From: Glandiceps talaboti
Taxonomy: Eukaryota; Hemichordata; Enteropneusta; Spengelidae
Reading direction: 5' to 3'
Assembly: GCF_964340395.1 (NCBI RefSeq)
Contig: NC_135569.1
Span: 14,064,519 to 14,128,518, forward strand
DNA length: 64,000 bases
The notes under the pieces were generated by a model. It made no database searches and was not told the origin of the DNA. It saw nothing but the letters and a program-made list of their open reading frames with translations. Shown piece by piece: positions 13,900-25,608 of the stretch. The position numbers and the translations under genes are program-made. Positions within the stretch are counted from its first letter, which is position 1, and the number at the start of each line of letters is the position of its first letter.

Positions 13900-14524
13900 A
13901 TAGCAGTCTGTCTTGCACTACTTTTGTTATGGCGGACGAATACTATTTATTTTGGCAGCCCCGTCAAGACCTTGTCACAAGACAATACGTATTGTTTAGC
14001 AGGACATTAGCAGGACGTCTTATCAGCGTTGCGTGGTAACAAGACGCTTTGGTAGCGTGGGTTCGCAGGGGGTCGCGTGGGTTCCGCCCACCTTGCAGGT
14101 CGTGTATTGTTGAACGCCCTTCGACCCCAATCTCCGGAGTGCTAAACAGATCGAGTGTAACCCGGTACGGATCAAACTCGTCTGTCGTAATTTGGGACCT
14201 CTCCAGGCGTGTCACGGCAAGGCAGGGCTTTCACTGGCCCTCGCAATTAGGCAGAGACAGAGAGTAAAAGGAAAACGGATAGCTCGATCTGTAACAGAGA
14301 CTCGTATACGACACCTCAGTTGATTTGCTACCGGAGAAGCGGTATTTTGTGGCCATTTAAACATCAGAGACGGTGACGAGTGACCTCTTGTCAAACAAGT
14401 CGCAAGAGGTGATCCAAATTACGCTGAAAGACGGATCAGGAGTGTACCAGTCAGAAATTTAAGTTTCAAATTTCACGAAGCTACGGCTGTGTTTGCAACC
14501 GTGGCATACGACAGCGAAGTCTAA
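13900..14524 (+). promoter_or_regulatory. CROCC: CpG-rich promoter and 5' UTR region of rootletin
   Basis: From about 13,920 the sequence changes sharply from AT-rich to CpG-rich DNA (many CG dinucleotides, GC near 50%), continuing past the rootletin start codon to about 14,800. Long open frames on both strands here are a by-product of the composition. A short ATG frame, MADEYYLFWQ..., runs 13,929-14,039 (36 codons). It would be an upstream ORF only if transcription starts that far left. The exact transcription start cannot be read from sequence. Confidence 0.65.
14028..14040 (+). promoter_or_regulatory. X-box-like RFX site in the rootletin promoter
   Basis: The sequence GTTGCGTGGTAAC has the second X-box half-site GGTAAC intact, a 1-base spacer and a first half-site GTTGCG that differs from the RYYNYY consensus only at its last base. 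RFX factors drive many cilia genes through such sites close to the start. This one lies about 490 bp upstream of the rootletin ATG inside the CpG-rich block. Binding is inferred. Confidence 0.5.
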
Positions 14525-14569
14525 ATGACCAGTTACGGAGGAGATTTGCGGCTGGAAAGAGTTATTCAG
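14525..14569 (+). CDS. CROCC: rootletin exon 1, coding part (residues 1-15)
   Basis: Encodes MTSYGGDLRLERVIQ. The ATG is fixed by a TAA immediately before it in the same frame (14,522-14,524) and by similarity of the peptide to the vertebrate rootletin N-terminus, which has a ...LxLExVIQ-like sequence just before the next exon. The donor is CAG|GTTTGG, weaker than most in this gene, and the exon ends in phase 0. It sits at the 3' end of the CpG-rich block. The exon is too short to be called by length alone. The call rests on position, phase and homology. Confidence 0.82.
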
Positions 14570-16610
14570 GTTTGGACACGCTCTAACGTTTATCTTTACA
14601 ATTATCGTGTATTTTATCAGGTTTCTGTGTTCTCTGGGTCAACGAATTCCCCGTAAATCGATCGGCCGTGTCATTTAACTGCCGAAAGACGTGCTTGTAT
14701 TCTTTTTTTGCCGACAAACAGTGAGGAAGTAGACAAAATGGCGAATTGTAGTACCAACGTGTATTTTTACAGCAATACACTACGGCCACCTCACTACTAC
14801 GATCAAATACCAATATGTATATCGTTTGGATTAACGGAAAGCCTTCATTGAAATATATAGCTTACAATATATATGCAATGCGTGAAATAATTTTTTATGT
14901 TGCAGTCGCCATTATTGCGACTCAATTACGTTAACATGACCGCATTTGTGTAAATTTTTTGTAAGATTGTTACGAAAGTAGCTATTAATTTCATTAATAC
15001 CCGTTACAATGTAGCGTTCATTCATTACCCAAGCTAATACCTTTACTATCGTGTGTACATATTATATCAAATGATTTGTTCTAGAGCACGCCATTACGTA
15101 ACTATTTTAAAGTGCTTCTTTTATCATGCAGATCATAAAAAACGGTAAATTACAAAATTCTGGCTGCAAACGGGAAATTAGTGACATTTTTTAATCACTC
15201 GTGTAACAATGAAACTGTTGTATTACTGTTTGGCGTTTGTTGTGTCACGATCAGCTGCAGCCGAATACTGTCGACTTAGTAGAAGCCGAATATTGGCAGT
15301 TGTCCAAATTTCATCAAATCTCGGAAAGTCAAGCAGGTGATAGAAACGGCTAACGTTATCAATATAGGTTAGGTGTGCAATCAATGATAATGTAGTCGGA
15401 ATTGTTTAGGCCCACCAACTAGTGACGGGTGGAAAAAATGATTCTTTCTCAAAAATAGCGAAATTGTAAACAATGGAGTGATTACGTTGGACAGTGCAGT
15501 CACACACAAACACATGTTAGTCCAGCCAAATCCAATTAGCTAACGTCTAGGTGTGGTGAATATTAAATCAATTTTGTCATTGACTGCACAAACAGAGTGA
15601 AATTATTGTCTAAAATTAATGAACTTTATACATTTTCTATTAAAAATCAATTTGATATAATTGCAAAAGTAATACTCAATAATTGCAAGTTTTTGAAATT
15701 TGTTAGACTGTAAAATTAATGTATTATCAAAATGGGATTTTTTTTCGAATTTCCCTTTTAACATTAAAGATCCCCTTGTCATTTTTGTATTGGAAATACT
15801 ATAAGTGTATCCTTGGGTATTATTAAGTGTTTTTGTTGAAGTATTTGTCAGAATTTCCCCAATTATGTGCTGCATGGCCTAAGACCCCTTGCAGGACAAA
15901 CAATTCTATGTCTGAGGAAGGTCTTGTCCCCAGACTAATCCTGACAATTTTACTCTAGCTGTATGTTACAAAACACAGTTTCAACCCTTGCTCCATCTAA
16001 TGGAGTAAAGAAAGAAAGAAAAAATATTATAGTAGAACTTTAGAGAAAACCCTCAAGTTTTGTATAAAACCATTGTTGCTCATATGTATGGAGATTACAA
16101 GTGTCTAGCCTAGAGTCCTTTTGGGTAGGGATTTGAAAATTTTGTTTTGCCATTACAGGGGGGATGAAAAAAATAAAATTGAAAATCCCCCATGGATTTC
16201 AGGCTAGCAAGTGTCTTTATGATTTGACTGTTGTCGACTGAATTATCTCTAGTCCACTGCACCAACAACATAAATGCTGTTAGTGGGATAGCCCCAGTAC
16301 AACAATATTGATTTGTGTTGTAAAAAGACAATTCTTTTGTTTTCACGAAATCACAGGTTTGTACACACCGGTCGATAATGGTAATTGTGTGAAATACGAT
16401 TGTTACTATGCTAGACACAGCACGACGATTACAGAACATGTTGCAGTAAAACTATTGCAAAAGATACTGCAGCACCATACAACTATTCCTTGAATTGCTG
16501 TTGTCTGACGTAGCATTTTACTACATATGTTCATAAAAAAAATAACAAACTTTTGATTTCTTGGTTGACATGACTTCCACTCCACACGCTACATATGTGT
16601 TACTCTAGTA

Positions 16611-16954
16611 TAGGTGCACATTAGACTCTGTCACCAGTCCTTGGGAGCATCGCTAAAAGGGCTGCTTTGTATGTACCGATATCTACCATATAATTGTACT
16701 TGAATATCCTTGTATTGTGGGCCCTCATCGACTACATAGGGCTAACAATTTGTTGACGGTTACTGCAATGGCATCTAAATAACACAGAGCATCACAGTAA
16801 CGCATCAACAAATGATTAACCCTATGTACTCAAAGGACCCACTGTACAAGGATATTTGAGTACATTTGTGTGGTTACTGGTAGATATCAGGACCTGCAAA
16901 ACAGCTAATAGTGATGCTCCCAAGGACTGTGAGAGAGTCTAGGCTAGGTGCACA
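16611..16954. mobile_element. palindromic MITE with 10-bp target duplication
   Basis: An almost fully self-complementary element (16,621-16,944, 324 bp) is flanked by an exact direct repeat TAGGTGCACA at 16,611-16,620 and 16,945-16,954. The left arm runs TTAGACTCTGTCACCAGTCC..., and the right arm reverse-complemented reads GCCTAGACTCTCTCACAGTCC.... Pairing continues through most of each arm, for example AAATATCCTTGTA on one side against AATATCCTTGTA on the other. A 10-bp duplication with long inverted repeats is most like Mutator-type non-autonomous elements; hAT types usually give 8 bp. It encodes nothing. Confidence 0.85.
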
Positions 16955-16984
16955 TGAGAATAAGTCAACCATGTTCGATTCTAA

Positions 16985-17020
16985 CCCCCCCCCCCCCCAC
17001 ACACACACACACACGCACAC
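16985..17020. repeat. C14 run followed by (AC)n microsatellite
   Basis: A run of 14 C is followed by about 11 AC dinucleotides with one G interruption, some 195 bp before rootletin exon 2. Confidence 0.95.
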
Positions 17021-17214
17021 AGATCAGGTAAAACATTATTGCAGAAACCGAGAATTGCCTCGTGTTCTCTGCCAATCAAAAGGAAAGTCTCAAATATTCA
17101 GATCATGAGCATATATTTTCAGAAATATTTGAATGCTACTATCAAAATCTCATGAAGGTGTTGTTCAAATCTAGATAACCAATTCACTTTACCTTTCTTT
17201 GTCTGTTTCCATAG

Positions 17215-17505
17215 AAACTTGAAGATACTGTCTTAAAGAAAGAAGACGGAGAAGAAGTCCCATCAGTGCGAGGAGAAGACGACAGTCCGACTAAAGTCCC
17301 GGCTAAAATCCGGGACATCATCACCAAGAATCTATCCACTGAAGATTTAAGTCCGGAAGGCAGCATGTCAACTCCAGCAGTACATCATCTCCAGGAGGAG
17401 AATCGAATGCTTCAGAATGAACTTGGACGAGTTGAAGACTTATTGTCTCAGAGCCGAGCTGATCGCGATGAGATGGCTATCAAGTACAACGCCTTGTCTG
17501 ATCGG
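17215..17505 (+). CDS. CROCC: rootletin exon 2 (residues 16-112)
   Basis: Acceptor TTTCCATAG|AAACTT and donor CGG|GTGAGT; 97 codons, phase 0 at both ends. Begins KLEDTVLKKEDGEEVPS, an acidic stretch, then VPAKIRDIITKNLS and HHLQEENRMLQNELGRVEDL followed by LSQSRADRDEMAIKYNAL. The last part is the start of the conserved rootletin domain and is nearly the same in vertebrates (RVEDLLAQSRAERDELAIKYNA). The next exon that continues the vertebrate order is 28 kb downstream. Confidence 0.97.
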
Positions 17506-18723
17506 GTGAGTACGCACACATGCTGTAACACCCTAGACTATGAGATCCGTCGTTGTGTATTCTCCGTTTGTCACTCGTTAGTTGTAATAACTAATGATTA
17601 AAAGGAGCGCCAACAATGACGAATCTTTCAGTCTGCACTATACCCTAAATTTCCTTGTTTTTGGTTCGATCCATGGATTTGAACCATTAGATACTATGGG
17701 TCATACCAAGTGCATGGAAAGTATAGGGATGACATATATGGAGACAGGTGTGAAGTTGATATCTGTCGTCTTATAGAAAACCATACTGTAAATATTCTTC
17801 CCAGAAATTTGTCATGGCGATAAAAAAAACTAATTTCTGCACATACTTGAACTTGTTGTTTTCCAACTTTCAATTATGCGATTTTATGTTGCCATGGCAA
17901 TGGGAGGAACATTTGCATCATTTATTGTATTAGAAGTGCAGTTTTATGATGCCTTGATGAGCTTCACAAATATGCAAAATGACTGTAATTATAAATTTTA
18001 TATATATATTCTCAATTTCATCTGATATCATTTGACCTGAATCATGCACTAATGTACAAGTTGTACATTACCGAGATTTTGGACAAACAGACTGGTCGAT
18101 AAGAAATATTGCACCTAGGAAACTTGACTAGGTAGATGCAGACCTTGCCAATTATGTAATGTCATCAGAAAATTGCACTTCTACAGTCTCTGCAGTATCT
18201 GTGAGCAGGGATGTCTGTAATTTTGAAAGTAGTGAGTAAAATGTTAAAATTAGGCAGTAATATCTAAGAATGAAACTCATAAAATCTGCCCAATAATGGA
18301 AATATATTAATTGAAACAGAATTTTTGATGAAAACTGAAAAAAGTGGCTGGCAAAACATTGCCAAGTAGGCAGTTGTTTTTGCTGGCTATCACCCCTCAT
18401 TTACATCCCTGCTGTGATACTTGTCACCAGAGACATTTGGTGATCCTAATTGGCTAGGTTGTTGCATTTCACCCGAAAATAACCAGTTGACCAATCTATA
18501 TATTATTTACATAGAGTGGTGATATATGATGAATATGCATATTAATGGTATGCTAGATTTATCTGTATCAGTTTGTACAGGCTGGTAGAACATGTGAAAT
18601 GCAACAACTGTTATAGTTACATAGTAATTTGAATGCTTTGTTTTTGTCACTGATAATGTATAGTATGTGATATCTGTGTTCAAGAGTTCACCTTTGGTTG
18701 CGTGTATGTGAATGGGAGCTGGG

Positions 18724-18846
18724 GCTTGTGTGTATGTATGTATGTATGTATGTATGTATGTATGTATGTATAATTTGTATGTATGTATGTATGTATGTAT
18801 GTATGTATAATTTGTATGTATGTATGTATGTATGTATGTATGTATG
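18724..18846. repeat. (TGTA)n microsatellite with ATAATTTG interruptions
   Basis: Three blocks of TATG repeats are separated by two identical interruptions TATAATTTG, so the locus has itself been duplicated as a compound repeat. It produces spurious open frames on both strands (YIHT or MYVC repeats). Confidence 0.97.
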
Positions 18847-19979
18847 TTTGGGTCTATGGATGTTGATGTGTGTTTTGTGAATGTATCACGTTTGTATATA
18901 TACAGTATATGTTGATAATTCATTGATAAATATGATGTCTGTCACTGAGAGCTGACAACTTGTACGAAAATGTATACATTGCGATAAGGGAAAAGTGCAC
19001 CATCGCCAACTCTCATCACATGGTACGTATATTGAAATCGCTCGGCTAATGCACCAGTTTACGCATACTTAACTAAACTGACCAAATTGAGTCCCATGCC
19101 CCGTAAAAGATAGGTACATGAAGACCAGAAAGTGTAGCATGAAGTATAACATGCTGGATTTGCTATTAAGACAAGACACAGAATGAGACCGTGGTGGTAT
19201 TTACTGCAAAAGGGACGCCAGGGGAAAACGTAGCCTCACGTAATGTGACTATATCATGATAACAAATGGTTTTGAAATTGTGACAGTCAGACATAATTTA
19301 TATGAGTGTATATTTGATGGCTACTTTGGAGATCATTTGGGAATGATGGACCTGATATCGAGGTCACACGTTTTGTTTGAAAACATGAAAAAAAAAATCA
19401 ATTGTATGGCCTTCCTAGACATTTGTTTTCTCAGCATAAGAAGATTGAAGGCTGTCCAAACAGAGAAAAAAATGGATGGACTTTGTTTGTATTACAACTT
19501 GCTTTGTTTGTAGCTTTGTGTTGACATTTGTAACAGTTGGTCATGTGTTTTTGTCTGGAGAAATTTTTGTAAGAAACAGCGTAGTTATGTATTGGATGTT
19601 GGTGAATTTATTTTAATGGTCAGAAGTTATATGTATAAGGAAATACAGTGAATGACAAACGTGGACCACATCAAAGATGGAGGCTTTCCTTCTGGCTGGT
19701 TCAGATCTGCTCTGTACTATGAACACATAAAATTGCAGGCAACATTGACCGTACAAAGTTTCACTACTCCTGCAGGAGCCCCCTCTTGCTCCACAAACTA
19801 TGTTATAGCAAATGAGGGTAGGTAGGGGTTGCTATGTACAATATTACTGGCCAAAGTAGAATATTTTCACATTAGCTATTGGTAGTTAGGTGGGGTTGTT
19901 GGTTAGACAGAGGGTTCTTCTTTGCACAGAAATACCCAAAAAGTACTTTTGCAGAAAACTTGTTTGGACATAGTTTGGC

Positions 19980-20700
19980 TTAATCAACAATTGGTAGGTA
20001 GGAGGAGTTGCCAGTGAGACAGGAGTTCTTCTTGCAAAGAATAAACCACTTGTTGAATATGTGTTTGAGCCTGGGTGTACGCTCCTTTGGAGAGGACATG
20101 GTCACAATTGATTTTAAGTTTAAAACATGGGGGTGAACGAAATAGTTACAATGTAACATTGTTAGTCCATTTGTTCATCTTTCCAGTATGTTATTATATC
20201 TATTGATGAAAACATGCAATGTCTACAGTTATGATGTAGAAGTGTTATTCACTTTGTTACATTATGATTGATGGCAGTAGATGGAAGCATTCATTGTATA
20301 GAGTAACTCCCTTATTAGGATACACACACACACATACTTGGCGTTCAATTAAAGCTAACATACTTATTGGTATTGAGAAGTTGTCAGTGTGATAACAGTT
20401 CTTCCATACACAGAAAATACCTCATAACTACTTGTAGATTGATTGTTTGCCAATTTGGGTAAGGCTTGGCTTTACTCATTTACAGGGAGAATAGTTACAA
20501 TAAAGTGAGTGACTTGAAAACATTCAAGTGCCCAAAATAGTTACAGTGTAACATTGTTGGCTCATTTCGACATCTTGAAGTATTTTGCATGTATTGATGA
20601 AAACATGCAGTGTCTTCAATTATGAATTGATGTAGAAGTGTTTTGCATTTTGTTATGGTACAAGTGATAGCTGTAAGATTCACATCTTTAGACACTTGAT
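19980..20700. repeat. two diverged copies of a roughly 330-bp segment
   Basis: The segment at about 19,985-20,290 recurs at about 20,350-20,670. Shared landmarks in the same order are: TTGGTA...GTTGTCAG or GTTGCCAG, AGTTCTTC, ATAGTTACAATGTAACATTG or ATAGTTACAGTGTAACATTG, TATTGATGAAAACATGCA, and TGATGTAGAAGTGTT. A third partial copy starts near 19,875. Non-coding. Confidence 0.8.
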
Positions 20701-22082
20701 GCACAGTTGTCTGTTGTGTACAATCGTTATATTTCCATGGTACAATTACGAGAGTGTCGAAAATGAGGAATTTCTCCAGTTAGATTGATGGGCAAGATGA
20801 ATAGATATATTCTTTCCTAATTGAACATTACATCATCTAGCTGAGAGACTTGTCTACATGTTACTATCTCAAGACGCCGAGAGAGCTTCTTAAGACAGCA
20901 TGTCCAAGACAGTCTTAAGACATCATCATCATCACCATTCACACGATGTATCCAAGACATCCATTAGTGGTGTCTTACTTCTCTACTTGAAGATTATTAC
21001 ATGTAATTTGGGTAGTGTTTCTTGTCTTCAAGATTTCTGTTGGTGTCGACTCTCGTGCACTTGTCTAGTGCTATCCGTAATCAAATCTCAAGATCTCACT
21101 TTTCTGATTCGATACCAGGTTTGCATCCAGACGAGTGTCTCACCCAAGTAGCATCCATACTTAGAAGTGACACCGTTTCTTTTCTTTCTGACAGTCAGCA
21201 TTTTATTGTTCCACTGGTTTTGGTTTCTCCTAAGATTTTGAGATTTTCTTTTTATTCTCAACTAAGGCGTAAGACAGCGTTTAGTACTTCTGTATTGTTC
21301 TCGTGAATTTCACTCCTCAGTTCAAATATTTAGTTTAGTGACACGTCAGTGTACTAACATCATCTGTCGGTGACAAGCAGAGACCGGATACCATTCTTTG
21401 TACTGACAGCTCCTTTCTTTCCCTCCTAGCAGTTTGTATTGTCACTATTTCTGTGAGTGTTGTGTTGTTCCACTGGTTCTGCCCCCTCTTCTGTGTAACA
21501 CATTCTCCCGAGTCTTTCTGTCTGTGTAGGTCCCAAAGAAAGTTCCACCGGGTCATTTCAAAGTTGGTGAAGACATTCAACCCAGCCCTATCATTATAAA
21601 AATTGTCAGCTGTAGGCATGTTTATTAACCCCTTTGAGCGTGCCTAACTTTTCATGTTTACCACCTACCTTGAACTTGTCACTGTGGTATGCTATGAGAA
21701 GAATATGTTAGTAATTATAGGGGTAATTTGTGATCATTTTACTTCTGGTTACTATTGTGTGTTTAAACTGTTGAAATCAATATTCAAATACAGTAATTGG
21801 TAGAGCCTTAAAGAAACTTGTTGGTGAATTACCTGTTTTACATCGGGACTTTCAATACAGTTCGAGAGTAAAAAGGGCTCCCGACAACAAAGAATGTGGG
21901 AGTTTGTACGTCAGTGGTATCTGAATAGTGAAGACTGCAATCTATGCTGTACTGTTCTGCATGTAAAAAATGACATTTTCTGTAAAGGCCATACAGGCAC
22001 GGAAGTAATGATTGTAAGACTTCCAAAGTTCTAACTTTTAAAGTACTCCAGTCATAACTCTGGCACCTTCTATTTAGCTTGA

Positions 22083-22610
22083 CAGTGTCAATAGCCAGAA
22101 TAGGGCCAGTACATCAAACCAGATAGCCAGGTCTTTGGGTTATACTGTCAAGCCAGTATGTCAAGTCAGATAGCCAAGTCTATGGGCTAAACTGTCAAGT
22201 CAGATAGCCAAGTCTCTGGGCTATACTGTCAAGTCAGATAGCCAAGTCTCTGGGCTATACTGTCAAGCCAGTATGTCAAGTCAGATAGCCAAGTCTATGG
22301 GCTAAACTGTCAAGTCAGATAGCCAAGTCTCTGGGCTATACTGTCAAGTCAGATAGCCAAGTCTCTGGGCTATACTGTCAAGCCAGTATGTCGTCAGATA
22401 GCCAACTCTCTTGGCTATACTGTCAAGTCAGATAGCCAAGTCTCTGGGCTATACTGTCAAGCCAGTATGTTGTCAGATAGCCAACTCTCTTGGCTATACT
22501 GTCAAGTCAGATAGCCAAGTCTCTGGGCTATACTCTCAAGCCAGTATGTCGTCAGATAGCCAACTCTCTTGGCTATACTGTCAAGTCAGATAGCCAAGTC
22601 TCTGGGCTGC
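22083..22610. repeat. compound 34-bp / 47-bp tandem repeat
   Basis: The basic unit is AAGTCAGATAGCCAAGTCTC followed by TGGGCTATACTGTC (34 bp). Some units carry an extra 13-bp segment AAGCCAGTATGTC, giving a higher-order pattern. Each unit contains an internal stem (ATAGCC / GGCTAT). Later units lose two bases (ATGTCGTCAGATAGCC). Single diverged units occur at about 4,215, 26,765-26,815 (inverted), 29,345 and 59,080. Confidence 0.92.
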
Positions 22611-23759
22611 ACCAGTTAAAGTTGAACTTCAAGAAGTAAAAAGTTGAAGTAATTTGCAGTTTATAGCATTAAAGTTTTATAATCAAGGTATTGTTTACAA
22701 AGTCTTGAAATTGAGTGGATTTTTGTCCTCATTAGAATTGATGAAAAGTTCTGTAGAGAATGTGGCCATCCAGTATTGATTTTGAGACTCTCCCAATTTG
22801 GGCTACTCCAGCTGAAGTCAAGGAAAGAAAAAAAATGGCCAATTTTTGTTTTACATCAAATAGCACTGGAGTTTTACAATTATTTGAATACCTTGAGAGA
22901 AAGTGAAAATTTTATCCAAGTAGAGTTCATAGTGTGTTGACAAAATAAGTATTCAAGTTTGCAAATTTTACACTGCTCAGAAGTCAAACCATTGAAAAGG
23001 TTTCAAGACACTTAAATCACTGTCAAGTGCTTGTGAGATTTTTGAGTTTACTTCTTGTGTTTCTTTGAAAGGGAATAAATCTTGTTAGTTGTTTGTTTGT
23101 AGTGATGGGTTTTGACTCAATGTTAACATGGTTTTCAAGAGGGTGTGGGTGAGAGTAGAGGAAAGGGGTGGATAGGGTTAGTGCAGCTGTTTGTTGTCAT
23201 ACAGTGCACTGGGGTGCCCTTTTAGGTTCCATTACTGGCATGTTAGCAATACATGTAGTGAGAGTAGCAGCCTAGGGCAAATTTTATTCTTTAAATTTTT
23301 ATCTTTTGAGTCCAATCGGATGTGTTTCATTGATACTATATGGTAGAAGACTATCTTCGAATATTAATGATATACCAGTTGCCATATATGGTATTGCCTG
23401 CAACTATTCTACTGCCAAAGCTTTGTGTAAGGTGATTTGTCATTGGTTGGTTCAGGATGTGAAGTGGGTGGTGGTGAGCGGATGTAGGCGTAGAGGTCAG
23501 AGGTCATCGAGTGTAGAGATCCCTGGATTTTAATCGTTTAGTCAGTCAGGATTGAAAGATTTGTGAATGGAATACTTGGTTAGTGAATCATCGCAAGCAC
23601 AATTGCAAGTTTACACACTAGGTCACTATTTCGTTATTGTCATTCTTAAAGAGGAGGGCTTTTCCCAGTGATGACTAAGTGAAGGCGAGAAGTAGAAAAA
23701 AGTACATGCGTTGGCCAAGTTTGGTTTCTAAAGGAACATGGTGGAACCAGACCTTTTCT

Positions 23760-23975
23760 TCAAAGTGAAAGTAACTTCGTTGAAAGATGAATATGCCAAT
23801 TCATGTGTATCACTAATCACCGGCATGTCTCAGTCACAAACTGTATCCATAGCAACATGGTTCTGTACACTGACCTTTCCATCAAGGTGAAAGTTGAAAG
23901 GTGAATATGCCAAAGCATGTATCATCAATCAACTGCATGTGTCCACTACAAACTGTATCCATAGCAACCTTTGTC
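23760..23975. repeat. tandem duplication of about 110 bp
   Basis: Two copies share, in order, AAGGTGAAAGT- or AAAGTGAAAGT-like, GATGAATATGCCAA or GGTGAATATGCCAA, CATGT-ATCA, and ACAAACTGTATCCATAGCAA. Non-coding. Confidence 0.75.
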
Positions 23976-24339
23976 CTCCACATAGGTGTACCCGGATATT
24001 TGATTACGGGAATTCAACATTCATATTTTAATATCAAATTATTTTCATTCAACTTATTATCAAAAGGATGTCAGTTTTCTTTTGTGTTTTTTGTTTGTTT
24101 GAATATTGAAAGGGGGAAATAATTTCCCTCCTTTGTAAATTTTATGTGTACAAGATTAACTGAATGGAGAGAGCTTGTCATTCTAATCAAAGACATGGTG
24201 ACATGGAAGAGATATGTGTATATGTATACGTTGTGTTCAGAAAGGATTTGGAAAGCTGGTAACAAGAGGGCGGAAATCGTGTGATACATATTGTTAACTT
24301 TAAAGTTGGAGTCAATTACTTACAAATCCAGAGAAAGGG

Positions 24340-24850
24340 TATTTGAAACTCCTTGGAATTCAGGTAGATTTTACCTGTCGCTTTAATACTGTCCTTAACA
24401 AATATACCGATAGGGAACTCTGGAAAAACAACTGAGGAACTGACTCGCTTGCTTACTGTTATTCAGAAACTCTGGAAGGGAACCCTGAGGTAGATTTTAC
24501 TTACTAAACGCTGGTAGAAACATGATAGAATGACAGAGGAACTTAGGTAGATTAGATACTACTTACCACTCTTAATGGAAACACTGGTAGGGAACCTTGG
24601 TACAATGACTGCCGAACGCAGGTAGATTTTACCTACTTATCACTCAACAAAAATAGAGAAGGAGGAAACTCTAAGAAATAAACGTACGGGTAGGGAATCT
24701 GGTAAAATGAAATAAATAAAAGTTAACACTGGAAGGGACCCCACCCCTCACCCCGGTAGATTTCTCCAGCTACTAATTTACCACCATAGCAAAACTACTG
24801 GTAGGTAGGAAACAATTAGAACTCAGGTAGTTAACTCTACTCTCAACAAA
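24340..24850. repeat. degenerate tandem repeats of about 110 bp
   Basis: About five poorly conserved units share GGTAGATTTTACCT, a ...CTTA(C)CACTC-AACAAA segment, and CTGGTAGGGAACCTTGG or CTGG(A)AGGGAACC. Non-coding. Confidence 0.65.
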
Positions 24851-25581
24851 ACACGATTGATATAAACTAAACTTCATATCTACTACTTAAATTCATTGAA
24901 CAAGGTCATTTTATGTAGCTAGAGATAGTACATTGTCTGTGTGATGTACATAGTGGCTTAGTTTTACAAAATTTATGGCCAACTTGTCGGCTAAAATACA
25001 AGTGAAATATTGAAAGTAGATGATGCCTCTTGGTTTATGAATTACGTGGTCCCATTGTGAGGCTTCCGTATGTAAATTTCTGTTGTTATTAGACTCATCA
25101 ATTTTAGGAGACAATCTCGTGAAATGGGTCGTGAAGTGTTTCACATGACGAGATATCCTACGTCAGTAACATCCTAGAATATAAACGGTTCCGACGATAG
25201 GCGTACTGGGTATCCGATCTTTGCACTGCCAAGGTCGTTTATTAGCCACCCAGTAAATCGGTATCGTATCAATAAAGGTTTCATTCACAAAACACCATGT
25301 CACAAGTTAGCCAGCAACAATTACCTTTTCAACGTGCTCATCAATTTATGTACTTGTATTGATCCCTGGTTCAGACCAAGCAGGCCATTCAATCTTCCTT
25401 TGTTTGCAGAACAATCTTTATGTATGCAAATTACACTTTGTTATGCAAATGAGGTATATGTATTCTAAACCTTCAGTAACGGTTTCAGAATAGTAGAAGG
25501 AGCTTCAGTGGAATAGTGCTTGTGTGTGGTCAGACTCAGCTGAGGATATTTTCGTAGTTTTTTGTCGTAAAAAGATAGAAG

Positions 25582-25608
25582 ATGTCATACATTATGGAAG
25601 ATCCAGAA
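25582..25608 (+). CDS. weak candidate alternative first exon (MSYIMEDPE)
   Basis: ATG at 25,582 opens nine codons, MSYIMEDPE, ending exactly at a strong donor GAA|GTAAGTTT in phase 0. An ATG-plus-donor this short can arise by chance several times in 28 kb, and no promoter element is obvious. It is listed because its phase would allow splicing to 43,272 or 45,845. Confidence 0.15.

Larger units (their letters stand above)
14570..17214 (+). other. CROCC: rootletin intron 1
   Basis: 2,645 bases. The first 250 bases remain CpG-rich. It contains the palindromic MITE at 16,621-16,944 and a C-run plus AC microsatellite at 16,985-17,020. No supported exon lies inside. The acceptor is a good pyrimidine tract ending TTTCCATAG. 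Confidence 0.75.
17506..25581 (+). other. CROCC: rootletin intron 2, first part
   Basis: Non-coding, with several repeat blocks listed separately (TGTA microsatellite, a duplicated roughly 330-bp segment, the 34-bp tandem block, and degenerate 100-120-bp repeats). An X-box-like palindrome GTTGCCATGGCAAT lies at 17,888-17,901. Open frames on either strand are short and overlap repeats; none looks coding. Confidence 0.6.

Noticed and set aside
13964-14394. Overlapping 60-83-codon frames on both strands of the CpG-rich block
   Set aside because: High G+C lowers stop density. Frames on opposite strands overlap one another and none continues to a sensible splice site or homologue. Best read as promoter and 5' UTR.
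16110-16439. 109-codon minus-strand frame in intron 1
   Set aside because: No recognisable domain, AT-rich composition, and opposite to rootletin. Chance is sufficient.
17205-17218. Full-consensus X-box GTTTCCATAGAAAC
   Set aside because: It coincides with the pyrimidine tract and acceptor of exon 2, which explains the sequence without RFX binding.
18507-18923. 138-codon minus-strand and 60-codon plus-strand open frames
   Set aside because: Both are translations of the TGTA microsatellite (tetranucleotide repeats stay open in several frames). No start context, no splice sites, no coding composition outside the repeat.
21022-21306. 94-codon frame in intron 2
   Set aside because: Overlaps another frame of similar length. 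It contains a degenerate repeat of the GTTCCACTGGTT type that recurs at 21,467, with no splice context.
22411-22593. 60-codon frame with repeated SQ(I/V)AKSLGYTV-like segments
   Set aside because: Translation of the 34/47-bp tandem repeat. Unit lengths and variants break the frame outside.
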